From positions 1 through 49,757 of the forward strand of contig JAEWVF010000096.1 of the NCBI GenBank assembly GCA_023459215.1: a stretch of DNA of 49,757 nt. Direction: 5' to 3'. This document shows, in pieces, positions 32,698 to 41,359 of the stretch. Each line of letters opens with the position of its first letter. Position 1 is the first letter of the stretch. The stretch comes from Chloroflexota bacterium (lineage in GTDB: Bacteria > Chloroflexota > Anaerolineae > Anaerolineales > Villigracilaceae). The notes under the pieces are model-generated. The model was not told the DNA's origin. It did not search any database and saw only the letters and a program-made list of their open reading frames with translations. The translations under genes were made by a program, and so were the position numbers.

Positions 32698-33482
32698 TGA
32701 CGAAAATTTATACCCTGGTGAATCAAAAGGGCGGGGTTGGCAAGACAACCACGGCTGTCAACCTGGGCGCTTACCTGGCGCAAATGGGCCAGAAAGTCTT
32801 GCTGGTTGATTTGGATGCCCAGGCCAATGCAACCTCCTGCCTGGGCGTTGACAAGCACACGGTCAAGGGCGGCACTTATGAGGCTTTGCTCGGTATTTCG
32901 GTTGCCAGCGGTCATATCCTGGTCAATCCCGATTTGAAAATCTCGATTTTGCCTTCTTCCCCCTCCCTGGCGGGGGCCGAAGTGGAACTGGTTGGGCAGC
33001 CACAGCGCGAGTTCCGCCTGCGGATGGCTTTGCAGCCTTTGATTGGTCATTACGATTACATTTTGATCGATTGCCCGCCTTCGCTTAGTCTTTTAACCAT
33101 TAATGGGTTGATGGCCGCCCAGGATGGGGTCATTATCCCGGTGCAGTGCGAATATCTGGCGCTGGAAGGGTTGGGTCAATTGATGCAGACCTTGCAGCGT
33201 GTCCGCGCCTCGCTTTATCCCGAAATGAAGATCCGCGGCCTGATCATGACCATGTTCGAAAGCCGCACCCACCTGGCCAAGGATGTGGTCGATGAAGTTC
33301 GCAAGCATTTTCCCGGCCAGGTATTTTCTTCGATTGTCCCGCGTTCCATCCGGCTGGCTGAAGCGCCCTCTTACGGCTTGCCAATTGCCGTTTATGCCCC
33401 TTCGTCGACCGGCGCCCAGGCTTACCAGGCGCTGGCCCAGGAAATTTTACAGGCAGATGGTTTTGCCGAGCCAGTTAATTAA
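32697..33482 (+). CDS. parA: Chromosome-partition ATPase ParA (Soj)
   Basis: A 261-residue cytosolic ATPase. The deviant Walker A motif KGGVGKTTT is at residues 11-19, Walker A' LLVDLDAQ follows at about 37-44, and Walker B YILIDCPPSLS at about 121-131. Length and order match chromosomal Soj-type ParA without an N-terminal HTH. ParB loads at parS and is moved by the ParA gradient. It overlaps the PfkB gene upstream and is 15 nt from parB. No oriC genes (dnaA, dnaN, gidB, rnpA) adjoin it. Confidence 0.96.
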   Translation: MTKIYTLVNQKGGVGKTTTAVNLGAYLAQMGQKVLLVDLDAQANATSCLGVDKHTVKGGTYEALLGISVASGHILVNPDLKISILPSSPSLAGAEVELVGQPQREFRLRMALQPLIGHYDYILIDCPPSLSLLTINGLMAAQDGVIIPVQCEYLALEGLGQLMQTLQRVRASLYPEMKIRGLIMTMFESRTHLAKDVVDEVRKHFPGQVFSSIVPRSIRLAEAPSYGLPIAVYAPSSTGAQAYQALAQEILQADGFAEPVN

Positions 33483-33497
33483 TCTTGGAGGTTGATC

Positions 33498-34388
33498 ATG
33501 CCGGTTAAAACAGGACTTGGCCGCGGCCTGGATGCCTTAATCCCCTCTTCTGCTGCTTTCCAGTCGGAAGATTCGACCAATCCGGCTGCGGATGTGTTTA
33601 GCGGGGTCATGCGGATTCCAATCGGGCAGGTTAAGCCCAATCCGCGCCAGCCGCGTACCCATTTCGACCCGGCTGCGCTCGAAGATTTGGCGGCTTCGAT
33701 CAAAGAGCACGGCGTAATCCAGCCTTTGATTGTCAGCCGCAACGAGGCTGGTTCGGGCTATATCCTGATTGCCGGTGAGCGGCGTTTACAGGCCTCCAAG
33801 CTGGCTGGCCTGAACGAAGTGCCGGTGATTGTGCGTCAGACCACCGACCAGCAAAAGCTGGAGTTGGCCCTGATTGAAAACATCCAGCGCGCAGACTTGA
33901 ACCCGTTGGAAGAAGCCAACGCCTACCAGCAATTGTCTGATGAGTTTCACCTGTCGCATGAAGAGATTTCAATCCGGGTTGGCAAAAGCCGGGTGGCTGT
34001 AACCAATACCTTGCGCTTGTTGAAGCTGGCTGCGCCCATCCAGCAGGCCCTGGTCGATGGCCGGGTCACTGAAGGTCACGCCCGCGCCCTGTTGGCCCTC
34101 TCCAGCCCCCAGGCCCAGGCGGCAGCGTTGCAAACGGTTGTCACCCAGTCACTCACCGTTCGCCAAACCGAAGAGCTGGTGCGCAAGATGAGCGGGGAAA
34201 AACCGGTCAGCCTGCCCAAATCCGGCCCAACGCCCGATGTCTTGGCCCTGGAAGAACGTTTGCGCACGACCCTGGGCACGGAAGTGAAACTCAAGGCGGG
34301 CAAGAACGGCAAAAGCGCCCTGACCATGTATTTTTACTCGGAAGAAGAGTTAAATTCATTGCTGGAACGCTTGCTCAACGGAATGTAG
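33498..34388 (+). CDS. parB: Chromosome-partition protein ParB (Spo0J)
   Basis: A 296-residue CTP-dependent DNA clamp. The opening GLGRGLDALIPS is the conserved chromosomal ParB N-terminus. The CTP-binding Box I/II region is I-P-IGQVKPNPRQPRTHFD and AGERRLQASKLAG (about 40-105). The HTH is at SDEFHLSHEEISIRVGKSRVAVTNTLRLL (about 150-180), and the C-terminal dimer domain ends the chain. The ATG at 33498 is preferred to a TTG at 33492 because GGAGG lies 6 nt upstream. A full parS site (TGTTTCACGTGAAACA) was not found in this window. Confidence 0.95.
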   Translation: MPVKTGLGRGLDALIPSSAAFQSEDSTNPAADVFSGVMRIPIGQVKPNPRQPRTHFDPAALEDLAASIKEHGVIQPLIVSRNEAGSGYILIAGERRLQASKLAGLNEVPVIVRQTTDQQKLELALIENIQRADLNPLEEANAYQQLSDEFHLSHEEISIRVGKSRVAVTNTLRLLKLAAPIQQALVDGRVTEGHARALLALSSPQAQAAALQTVVTQSLTVRQTEELVRKMSGEKPVSLPKSGPTPDVLALEERLRTTLGTEVKLKAGKNGKSALTMYFYSEEELNSLLERLLNGM

Positions 34389-34404
34389 GTGGAACAGGCC
34401 AATC

Positions 34405-35985
34405 ATGAAAATTCTTTTCAATGCCCGCATTCATACCCTGGATCAGCTTCGTCCGCAAGCCTCGGTGCTGGTCATTGACCGTGAGCGGATTGCCGCCATT
34501 GGCGGCGAAGAACTATTCGATTCATTCAGCGCCCGCGCCAGTCGAGAAGACATGGGCGGGCGCGTCATTTTGCCGGGCCTGACCGATGCGCACATCCATT
34601 TGATGAATTTTGCCCTCAGCCTGCAAAAGGTGGATGTGGAAACACCGACCAAGGCCGAATGCCTGTGGCGGGTAGCTGAGCGGGCGCAAACGCTTGCCCC
34701 GGGTGCCTGGGTTTTGGGCCATGGCTGGCAGCAAAACGACTGGGGCGGGGAATTTGGCAGCGCAGCCGACCTGGATGCGACTGCCCCGCATAATCCTGTT
34801 TATCTGACGGCCAAATCGCTCCATGCTGGCTGGGCCAACTCTGTCGCCCTTGCGCTGGCGGGCATCACCTCCGCCACACCTGACCCCGAGAATGGGAAAA
34901 TCCTGCGTGACGCCGCCGGGCAGCCGAGCGGTATTTTGCTCGAATCGGCAATGGGCCTGATCGAAACGGCCTTGCCCCAGCCATCGGTGGCCGAAGTTGC
35001 CCGGGCCATCCGCGCCTCCCTGCCGATTTTGCACCGCATGGGCCTGACCGGCGCCCATGATTTTGATTACCGCACAGCCTTTATGGCTTTGCAAGCCTTG
35101 CGTGAGAGCGGCGATTTGCAGTTGCGGGTGGTCAAGTCTGTGCCGCCGGATTTGCTGAATCATGCCCATGCGCTTGGCTTGCGCTCTGGTTTTGGCGATG
35201 ATTACCTGCGCATCGGCTCCTACAAAACTTTTATGGACGGGGCGCTTGGGCCGCGCACGGCCGCCATGTTCCAGCCCTATTTGAATGAGCCTGAAAATCG
35301 TGGTATTCTAAATCTTGATGGTGAAGAACTTTTCGAAATTGGGCGGCAAGCTGCCGATTGTGGTTTGAGCATGGCCGTCCATGCGATTGGCGACCGCGCC
35401 GTCCACGAAGTGTTGGATGCTTACGAGCAGCTTCGCGCTTACGAGCAGCAGCATGGCTTGCCGAAACTGCGTCACCGCATCGAGCATGTTCAGATTATTC
35501 ACCCTGACGATGCCGGGCGTTTGGCGAAACTGGGTGTGATCGCCTCGATGCAGCCCATTCATGCGGTTTCAGATATGCTGGCCGCCGACCGTTTCTGGGG
35601 CGACAGGGCGCGTCTCGCTTATGCGCCGCGCACCCAACTCGAGGCGGGAGCGCCGCTGGCCTTTGGCTCGGATGCCCCGGTCGAATCGCCGAATCCGTTC
35701 CTGGGCTTGCATGCCGCGGTAACCCGCCGCCGGCCCGATGGGACGCCCGGCGCTGATGGCTGGTATCCTGAACAGCGTTTGTCCATGCGCGAAGCCCTGT
35801 CCGGCTTCACAACCGGCGCTGCCTATGCAGCCGGGATGGAGAATCGCCTTGGCCGCCTGTCGCCGGGCTATTACGCTGATCTGGTTGTACTTGATGAAGA
35901 CCCATTTGCCTGTGATCCGCATGTTTTGTTGTCGATGCAGGCTGCCGCAACAATGATTGGCGGCGAGTGGGTTTGGCAATCCTAG
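34405..35985 (+). CDS. YtcJ-like metal-dependent amidohydrolase
   Basis: A 526-residue amidohydrolase of the YtcJ group (Amidohydro_3). An N-terminal composite beta domain precedes the TIM-barrel, with the metal ligands in LPGLTDAHIHLMN (the HxH motif, about 53-65). The later HDFDYRTAF and MAVHAIGDRAVHEVL segments, R-HRIEHVQI and FGSDAPVESPNPFLG supply the remaining ligands, so the site looks complete. It probably hydrolyses a small amide, N-acyl amino acid or cyclic amide in the cytosol; the substrate is unknown. It begins 16 nt after parB and precedes the kinase cluster. Confidence 0.92.
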   Translation: MKILFNARIHTLDQLRPQASVLVIDRERIAAIGGEELFDSFSARASREDMGGRVILPGLTDAHIHLMNFALSLQKVDVETPTKAECLWRVAERAQTLAPGAWVLGHGWQQNDWGGEFGSAADLDATAPHNPVYLTAKSLHAGWANSVALALAGITSATPDPENGKILRDAAGQPSGILLESAMGLIETALPQPSVAEVARAIRASLPILHRMGLTGAHDFDYRTAFMALQALRESGDLQLRVVKSVPPDLLNHAHALGLRSGFGDDYLRIGSYKTFMDGALGPRTAAMFQPYLNEPENRGILNLDGEELFEIGRQAADCGLSMAVHAIGDRAVHEVLDAYEQLRAYEQQHGLPKLRHRIEHVQIIHPDDAGRLAKLGVIASMQPIHAVSDMLAADRFWGDRARLAYAPRTQLEAGAPLAFGSDAPVESPNPFLGLHAAVTRRRPDGTPGADGWYPEQRLSMREALSGFTTGAAYAAGMENRLGRLSPGYYADLVVLDEDPFACDPHVLLSMQAAATMIGGEWVWQS

Positions 35986-35993
35986 GGATAGAT

Positions 35994-37037
35994 ATGAGCG
36001 AACAGCAAGCGCCTCTCACTCCTGAAGTGCTGGTGCCCCGCCTGGGCGACCAGTTGGTTGGAATGGGCCTGCTGGATCAGCAGCAACTTGCCAAGGCGCT
36101 CGATTACCAGCGGCAACAGGAAAAATTGGGGAAACCTTGCCTGCTCGGGCAAGCCTTGATCGATTTGGGCTTTTTGGATCGCACCGTTTTGGACCGGGCG
36201 GTCACCGAACAGATTATCCGCTTGCGCTCGGCCTTGATCGACGCCAATAAAAATTTGGAGGCCAGGGTTGCCCTGCGCACGGCAGAATTACAGGATGCGC
36301 TGCATAAGCTGGCGGAATTGAACCAACTCAAAGCGAATTTTATTGCCAATATTTCACATGAACTTCGCACACCCTTGACCCACATCCGCGGCTATCTGGA
36401 ATTGCTTCACTCTGAAGCCCTGGGGGACTTGAACGGAGATCAAAAAACCTCGCTTGAGGTTTCCCTGCGCTCGGCGGGTCGCCTGCAAAACCTGATCGAT
36501 GATTTAATCCTGTTCTCGTTGGCATCCAGAGGCGAACTTGCCTTGCAATTGAAGCCGGTTGACCTGAATCTGTTGATTGCCCCAATTGTTACGAGCAACA
36601 ATCCCAAAGCGGTTGACCGCCAGATTACTTTGAGCGTTGAACTGGATCCAGCCTTGCCGGCTGTCCAGGCGGATGGCGAAAAGCTGGGCTGGGTGATTTC
36701 GCAATTGTTGGACAACGCCATCAAGTTCACCTCGCTGGGAGGTTCCGTGGCTTTGCGGGCCTTGCGGAATAACAGCATGGTAACCTTGAGCATATCCGAT
36801 ACCGGGATTGGTATTCCCCCGGAGCGCGTCAAGGAGATATTCGAGCCGTTTCATCAGTTGGATGGATCGGCAACGCGACGATATGGCGGCACCGGGCTGG
36901 GATTGTCTTTGGTGCGCCAAATCATCGAAGCGCATGGCTCGTTGATTAGTGTTGAGTCGCTCCCTGAGCAGGGCACGACTTTTTCTTTTCCTTTGTTGCT
37001 TGCCAATTCTCAGACAGTTGACCAGGAAAATTCATGA
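35994..37037 (+). CDS. Soluble histidine kinase with an N-terminal MshEN-like domain
   Basis: A 347-residue cytosolic kinase. Residues 16-39 match the MshEN c-di-GMP motif RLGxxLxxxGxIxxxxLxxxLxxQ at every fixed position (with L for I), starting at R16-L17-G18 and ending at Q39. A second copy spans about 50-73 with leucine replacing the first Arg. The spacer between them is 10 residues, longer than the usual 5. A coiled coil follows (about 75-118), then HisKA with H122 in ANISHELRTPLTH, and the HATPase domain with LDNAIKFT, DTGIGI and GTGLGLSL. A c-di-GMP-regulated kinase is inferred. It overlaps the next kinase by 4 nt. Confidence 0.88.
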   Translation: MSEQQAPLTPEVLVPRLGDQLVGMGLLDQQQLAKALDYQRQQEKLGKPCLLGQALIDLGFLDRTVLDRAVTEQIIRLRSALIDANKNLEARVALRTAELQDALHKLAELNQLKANFIANISHELRTPLTHIRGYLELLHSEALGDLNGDQKTSLEVSLRSAGRLQNLIDDLILFSLASRGELALQLKPVDLNLLIAPIVTSNNPKAVDRQITLSVELDPALPAVQADGEKLGWVISQLLDNAIKFTSLGGSVALRALRNNSMVTLSISDTGIGIPPERVKEIFEPFHQLDGSATRRYGGTGLGLSLVRQIIEAHGSLISVESLPEQGTTFSFPLLLANSQTVDQENS

Positions 37038-38215
37038 GCGCCGAGCAAAAGCCTGACTACATGGTGATCGCGGAGTCCGTAGTTTTCAACGCCGATTGGA
37101 AACAGGCGTTGGATGTCCTGACCGCATCCTTGCGTTCCTTCTTCTTGTTCGACAATATGGCTCTCTACCTGAAGGAAAACGACAAAATCAACCTGGTGGA
37201 TGTGGTCTACGCCCGCGCGATGGGGCGGGGTAAATCTGCCGAAGCGGATGTCGACTGGGGTCTCAGCGTGGCGATGAAAACCCTTGAGACTGGCGCCCCT
37301 GTAGTCCAGGAATCTGATTCGACGGTTAGCCGCGAGAAGCGAACTTCTTCCCCCTATTTTCTTGGGCTTCCTCTGCGCACGCCTGGCGGCCTGGTCGGCG
37401 TACTGGTTTTTGTCCGTTTTGGCGGCCCGGCTTATACACCGGAACAGGTTGCCGATGCTCGTTTTCTTGCCGCGCAATTTTCGATTATGTTCGAGCGCAA
37501 GCAACTCTACGAACAGGTTGCAGCCCTTCAGGATGCCCGCCGCCAGATCGACCTCCAGGAAGATTTCATTGCCACCATCTCCCACGAGTTGCGCACCCCG
37601 CTTGGCTTTATCAAGGGATATGCCACGACTCTGCTCCGCGCCGATACGAATTGGGACGATGAAACCCGCCGTGAATTTTTATCCATTATTGATGAGGAAG
37701 CCGACCACCTGGCCAACCTGATTGGCCACATGCTTGAGTCGGCCCGCCTGCAAAGCAAAACATTGGATATGAATTTTCAACCGGTCAGGCTGGATATTTT
37801 ATTGCGCGATGCGATTTTGCGCATCCAGGCTCGCTACAAAGACATGCGGATTACCAGCGATATGGGCCAACTGCCATTCATTATGGCCGATGGCGTGCGC
37901 CTGACCCAGGTATTTCAAAACTTGTTCAGCAATGCGGTCAAGTATGCGCCCGGCGCGGCAGTTCACGTCCGCATCACCCAAAACGATAAATTCCAGCGGG
38001 TCGAGTTTTCAGATGAAGGCCCCGGCATTTCGCCTGAACACTTGCCCTATATCTTTGATAAATTTTACCGGGTGCCGGGGTATGGCACATCAGGCTCTGG
38101 CCTGGGATTGTTCATTTGCGGACAGATTATCAAGGCTCATCATGGTTCCATGTTTGTAAAATCCGAAGAAGGCAAGGGTACAACCTTCATCATTGACCTG
38201 CCTCTCAAATCGTAG
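37034..38215 (+). CDS. GAF histidine kinase
   Basis: A 393-residue cytosolic kinase. A GAF-like domain fills residues about 12-155, a coiled coil about 155-175, and HisKA carries H184 in ATISHELRTPLGFIKGY. The HATPase domain has NLFSNAVKYAP, the DEGPGIS loop and the glycine-rich GSGLGLFI, so it looks catalytically complete. No membrane helix is present. It is translationally coupled to the MshEN-like kinase upstream and followed 20 nt later by the OmpR-type regulator, its probable partner. Confidence 0.93.
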   Translation: MSAEQKPDYMVIAESVVFNADWKQALDVLTASLRSFFLFDNMALYLKENDKINLVDVVYARAMGRGKSAEADVDWGLSVAMKTLETGAPVVQESDSTVSREKRTSSPYFLGLPLRTPGGLVGVLVFVRFGGPAYTPEQVADARFLAAQFSIMFERKQLYEQVAALQDARRQIDLQEDFIATISHELRTPLGFIKGYATTLLRADTNWDDETRREFLSIIDEEADHLANLIGHMLESARLQSKTLDMNFQPVRLDILLRDAILRIQARYKDMRITSDMGQLPFIMADGVRLTQVFQNLFSNAVKYAPGAAVHVRITQNDKFQRVEFSDEGPGISPEHLPYIFDKFYRVPGYGTSGSGLGLFICGQIIKAHHGSMFVKSEEGKGTTFIIDLPLKS

Positions 38216-38235
38216 GGTAATCGACAGGAGTTGCT

Positions 38236-38934
38236 ATGACTACAAAAATCTTGGTTGTTGACGATGAACCTCGCTATTTGCGCTTGTTGGAAGCCAATTT
38301 GCGCACGGAAGGCTACGAAGTAATATCTGCCCAGGATGGGTTACAGGCGGTGGAAGTATTCTCTGCCAGTCCGACCGATCTGATTTTGCTGGATGTAATG
38401 ATGCCCAAGCTGGATGGGTTCGCCGTTTGCCAGCGGATTCGCCAGTTCTCGAACGTGCCCGTGATCATGCTGACCGCCAAGGGCGAGGAGCAGGACCGCG
38501 TCCGTGGCCTGGATATGGGTGCGGACGACTACCTGACCAAGCCTTTCTCGGCCACCGAGCTTTTGGCGCGCGTTCGGGCGGTTTTACGCCGCTCGCAGGT
38601 TTCCAAGGATGTCAGCCAAAGCCGCGTTTTTGAGCATGGCGGTTTGCGGATCGATTTTGCCCGTGCGGAAGTCTGGCGCGGTGCCCAGCCTGTCTTTTTA
38701 TCGGCTACCGAGTATCGCTTGCTGCTCCAGTTTGCCCACAATGTCGGCAAGGTGATGAGCGCCGAGGAACTGCTGACAAGTGTTTGGGGTGCGGAATATC
38801 GCGATGACAAGGAAATCCTTTGGGTGAGTATCGCCCGCCTGCGTCAGAAGCTGGAAACCGACTCGCACAATCCCCGCCATATCGTCACCCGCTCCGGGCT
38901 TGGATATTTAATGCCCCCGATTGAATCTGAGTAG
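38236..38934 (+). CDS. OmpR/PhoB-family response regulator
   Basis: A 232-residue transcription factor. The receiver domain (1-120) has the D9-D10 acidic pair, phosphoacceptor D53 in LILLDVMMPKLDG, T82-equivalent in IMLTAKG and K104-equivalent in YLTKPFS. The winged-helix domain (about 130-228) ends with the typical RLRQKLETDSHNPRHIVTRSGLGYL. AGGAG lies before the ATG. It probably serves one or both of the two kinases upstream, and its targets may include the tadA unit downstream. Confidence 0.95.
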   Translation: MTTKILVVDDEPRYLRLLEANLRTEGYEVISAQDGLQAVEVFSASPTDLILLDVMMPKLDGFAVCQRIRQFSNVPVIMLTAKGEEQDRVRGLDMGADDYLTKPFSATELLARVRAVLRRSQVSKDVSQSRVFEHGGLRIDFARAEVWRGAQPVFLSATEYRLLLQFAHNVGKVMSAEELLTSVWGAEYRDDKEILWVSIARLRQKLETDSHNPRHIVTRSGLGYLMPPIESE

Positions 38935-38965
38935 TATTTCATAACTGGTTTCAGGAGATACAACC

Positions 38966-39262
38966 ATGACTGTTGAGTTCAATGATCGAGGCAAATACTT
39001 CACCGATATTATTTCCAAGGTCGCAGTATCGGCGGTTATCCAAACAATTACCCACCGCATCGAAGGCGCAATCCATGTCCGCCTTGATGGCCGCGTCAAG
39101 GATGAATTGGATCGGCCCGAGTTGTTCCTGGCGGTGACCGATGCAAAAGTTTTTGCCGCCGATGGAAGCGTTCTCTACAAAGCCGATTTTTTGACTGTTT
39201 CGCGCTCACAAATCGTTTGGGTAATTCCAAGCGATGATACGGCCTATGCAGGGGATCAATAA
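38966..39262 (+). CDS. Small conserved-looking beta-rich protein of unknown function
   Basis: A 98-residue soluble protein that I do not recognise as a characterised family. Sequence features suggest an alpha-beta fold: a polar N-terminus, an amphipathic helix (VSAVIQTITHRIEG, about 21-34), then several strands with RLDGRVKDEL, LFLAVTDAKVF and WVIPSDDT. No cysteines are present. An AGGAG ribosome site precedes the ATG. It ends 2 nt before the tadA start, so the two are almost certainly cotranslated and may bind each other. Its position between a regulator and a secretion ATPase is the only functional hint. Confidence 0.78.
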   Translation: MTVEFNDRGKYFTDIISKVAVSAVIQTITHRIEGAIHVRLDGRVKDELDRPELFLAVTDAKVFAADGSVLYKADFLTVSRSQIVWVIPSDDTAYAGDQ

Positions 39263-39264
39263 CC

Positions 39265-40584
39265 ATGAGTCAAACCATCTTCTCATCTGCATCTTCGGGT
39301 CTCTCGGCGGCTGATTTAAGCAAACTAAAGCATTTTGTCATCGACTCATTGACTCGTGAGTTGGAGACTGACAATCCGCCCTATGACAAGCGCGAAGCTT
39401 TTGTCAAACAGAAGCTCGAAGATATTTTTGCCCGCCTGGGCAGCAAGGTTCCCGCTTCGATCCGCCAACAACTGACCCAGGAAACCATGAACGAAGTTCT
39501 GGGATATGGCCCGATCCAACCGCTGTTGAATGACCCGGATGTTAGCGAAGTTATGGTGAACGGCCCGCAAAAGGTGTATGTTGAAAAGAAGGGCCAGTTG
39601 ACCAAAACCGGTGTGACGTTCGAGAATGACGCCCACGTCCTGCGCGTCATCGACCGGATCATCCTGCCTTTGGGGCGACGGGTCGATGCTGACAGCCCCA
39701 CGGTCGACGCCCGCCTGCCGGATGGTTCACGCGTCAACGCTGTCATCCCGCCGGTTGCGATTGATGGCCCTACCATCACCATTCGTAAATTTCGCAAGGA
39801 CAAGTTAACGGTTCAGCAGCTGGTCGATTTTGGCTCGCTAACCCCGCAGATGGCTGAATTCCTGCGGGCTTGTGTGGTCAGCCGCCTCAACATCGTCATT
39901 TCAGGTGGCACTGGTTCTGGCAAAACCACCCTGTTGAATGTGCTTTCGACCATGATTCCTTCGGATGAGCGGATTGTCACCATCGAGGATGCGGCAGAAT
40001 TGCAACTCCAACAGGATCATATTGTGCGTCTGGAAACCAAGGTTGCCAATGTTGAGGGAAAGGGCCAGGTTACAATCCGCGACCTGGTGCGTAACTCTTT
40101 GCGCATGCGCCCTGACCGTATCGTTGTAGGCGAATGCCGCGGCGGTGAGACTTTGGATATGCTCCAGGCGATGAATACCGGTCACGACGGCTCCTTGACC
40201 ACCCTGCACGCCAACACCCCGCGCGATGCCCTGGCGCGCCTTGAGACGATGGTTCTGATGGCTGGCATGGATTTGCCGGTCAAGGTAATTCGTCAGCAGG
40301 TTTCTGCCGCGGTCGATTTGATTATCCAGCAAACCCGCTTGAAGGATGGTTCGCGCAAGGTAACGGCGATCACGGAAGTTGCCGGCATGGAAGGCGACAC
40401 CATCGTCCTGACCGATATTTTCAAGTTTGAGCAGACCGGCATGTCCACCGATGGCAAGGTTATTGGTCAGTTGAAGCCGACCGGCATCCGCCCGTTGTTT
40501 ACGCCGCGGCTCGAATCTTCCGGGTTCAAGCTGCCTCCAGAAATTTTTGGCGCAAACCTGGGAGATATGCTGCGTCGTCGTTAG
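39265..40584 (+). CDS. tadA: TadA/CpaF-type secretion ATPase
   Basis: A 439-residue hexameric ATPase of the type II/IV secretion superfamily that powers Tad pilus assembly or related export. An N-terminal three-helix region (1-75) precedes the linker domain with YGPIQPLLNDPDVSEVMVNGP, the CpaF signature. Walker A GGTGSGKTT is at about 214-222, followed by the Asp box IVTIEDAAEL, Walker B MRPDRIVVGECRGGE and the His box TGHDGSLTTLHANTP. No tadB, tadC, flp pilin or prepilin peptidase lies beside it, so it is an isolated ATPase here. It follows the 98-residue protein by 2 nt. Confidence 0.94.
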   Translation: MSQTIFSSASSGLSAADLSKLKHFVIDSLTRELETDNPPYDKREAFVKQKLEDIFARLGSKVPASIRQQLTQETMNEVLGYGPIQPLLNDPDVSEVMVNGPQKVYVEKKGQLTKTGVTFENDAHVLRVIDRIILPLGRRVDADSPTVDARLPDGSRVNAVIPPVAIDGPTITIRKFRKDKLTVQQLVDFGSLTPQMAEFLRACVVSRLNIVISGGTGSGKTTLLNVLSTMIPSDERIVTIEDAAELQLQQDHIVRLETKVANVEGKGQVTIRDLVRNSLRMRPDRIVVGECRGGETLDMLQAMNTGHDGSLTTLHANTPRDALARLETMVLMAGMDLPVKVIRQQVSAAVDLIIQQTRLKDGSRKVTAITEVAGMEGDTIVLTDIFKFEQTGMSTDGKVIGQLKPTGIRPLFTPRLESSGFKLPPEIFGANLGDMLRRR

Positions 40585-40590
40585 AGCGTG

Positions 40591-40596
40591 TATAAT
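40591..40596 (+). promoter_or_regulatory. -10 box for the double-HTH regulator gene
   Basis: Consensus TATAAT directly after tadA, with a leader of about 25 nt and an AGGA site before the ATG at 40628. No clear -35. Confidence 0.45.
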
Positions 40597-40627
40597 GAGA
40601 ATAACTTTTTTGACCACAGGATAACTC

Positions 40628-41305
40628 ATGAGCCATCAAGCCCAAATAGCCCTTCGAACGCGAAAATTGGGAGTACTGATTCGGGACGCCCGCTCTGCTG
40701 CGCGTAAAACTTTGAGCGAGTGCGCTACTGCCATCGGGATTACACCGGCAACGTTGCGGGCTTACGAGGAGGGCCGTAAATCGCCTTCCCTGCCTGAGTT
40801 GGAAGTGCTGGCCTATTATCTGGACCTGCCCATCCAGCATTTTTGGAGCAACAATGCGCTTTCCGATGAGGCCCCGCGCACCGAGCCGCTCAACTTGAAA
40901 ATGCTGGCCGCCATTCGCCAGCGCATTATCGGCGCTTTGCTCTCGCAGAAGCGCCAGCAGTTCAGCATTTCGCTAAAGGCTTTATCGCTCGAAACGGGAG
41001 TCCCGGTCAGCCGCTTGAAATCTTATGAAGTGGGTGAAAAGCCCGTTCCTCTGGCTGAGTTGGAAGCGATTTTGTCTGTGCTCGGCACGCGCATTGAGGC
41101 GTTCTTTGATCAAAACGGGCCGATTGGCCAGTGGATGAATGACCAAAAGGCGATCCAGGAATTCCTTGACCTGCCGCCGGAATTGCGGGCGTTTGTCTGC
41201 CTGCCGGTTAATCGCCCCTATCTCGAATTGGCGCGCAATTTAAGTTCACTCTCTACCAATAAGCTGCGCTCCGTTGCTGAAGGGCTGCTGGACATTACCC
41301 TTTAA
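40628..41305 (+). CDS. Transcriptional regulator with two XRE-type HTH domains
   Basis: A 225-residue cytosolic DNA-binding protein. The first Cro/C1-type HTH is at about 12-66 (LSECATAIGITPATLRAYEEGRKSP and LPELEVLAYYLDLP). The second is at about 96-148 (LKALSLETGVPVSRLKSYEVGEKPVP and LAELEAILSVLGT). Both have the usual five-helix pattern. The C-terminal 75 residues are helical with no known ligand domain. Two HTHs in one chain may read a tandem or bent operator. It has its own -10 box after tadA and may control itself or the TPR-V4R unit downstream. Confidence 0.9.
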   Translation: MSHQAQIALRTRKLGVLIRDARSAARKTLSECATAIGITPATLRAYEEGRKSPSLPELEVLAYYLDLPIQHFWSNNALSDEAPRTEPLNLKMLAAIRQRIIGALLSQKRQQFSISLKALSLETGVPVSRLKSYEVGEKPVPLAELEAILSVLGTRIEAFFDQNGPIGQWMNDQKAIQEFLDLPPELRAFVCLPVNRPYLELARNLSSLSTNKLRSVAEGLLDITL

Positions 41306-41359
41306 TCGACCAGTTTTTTGCTCTTCGGTTGGGGGTGTGGCTGCAAAGCGTTGTATAAG

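Noticed and set aside
39265..40584. Full Tad pilus locus
   Set aside because: Only the ATPase is present; no tadB, tadC, pilin, prepilin peptidase or secretin lies on either side.
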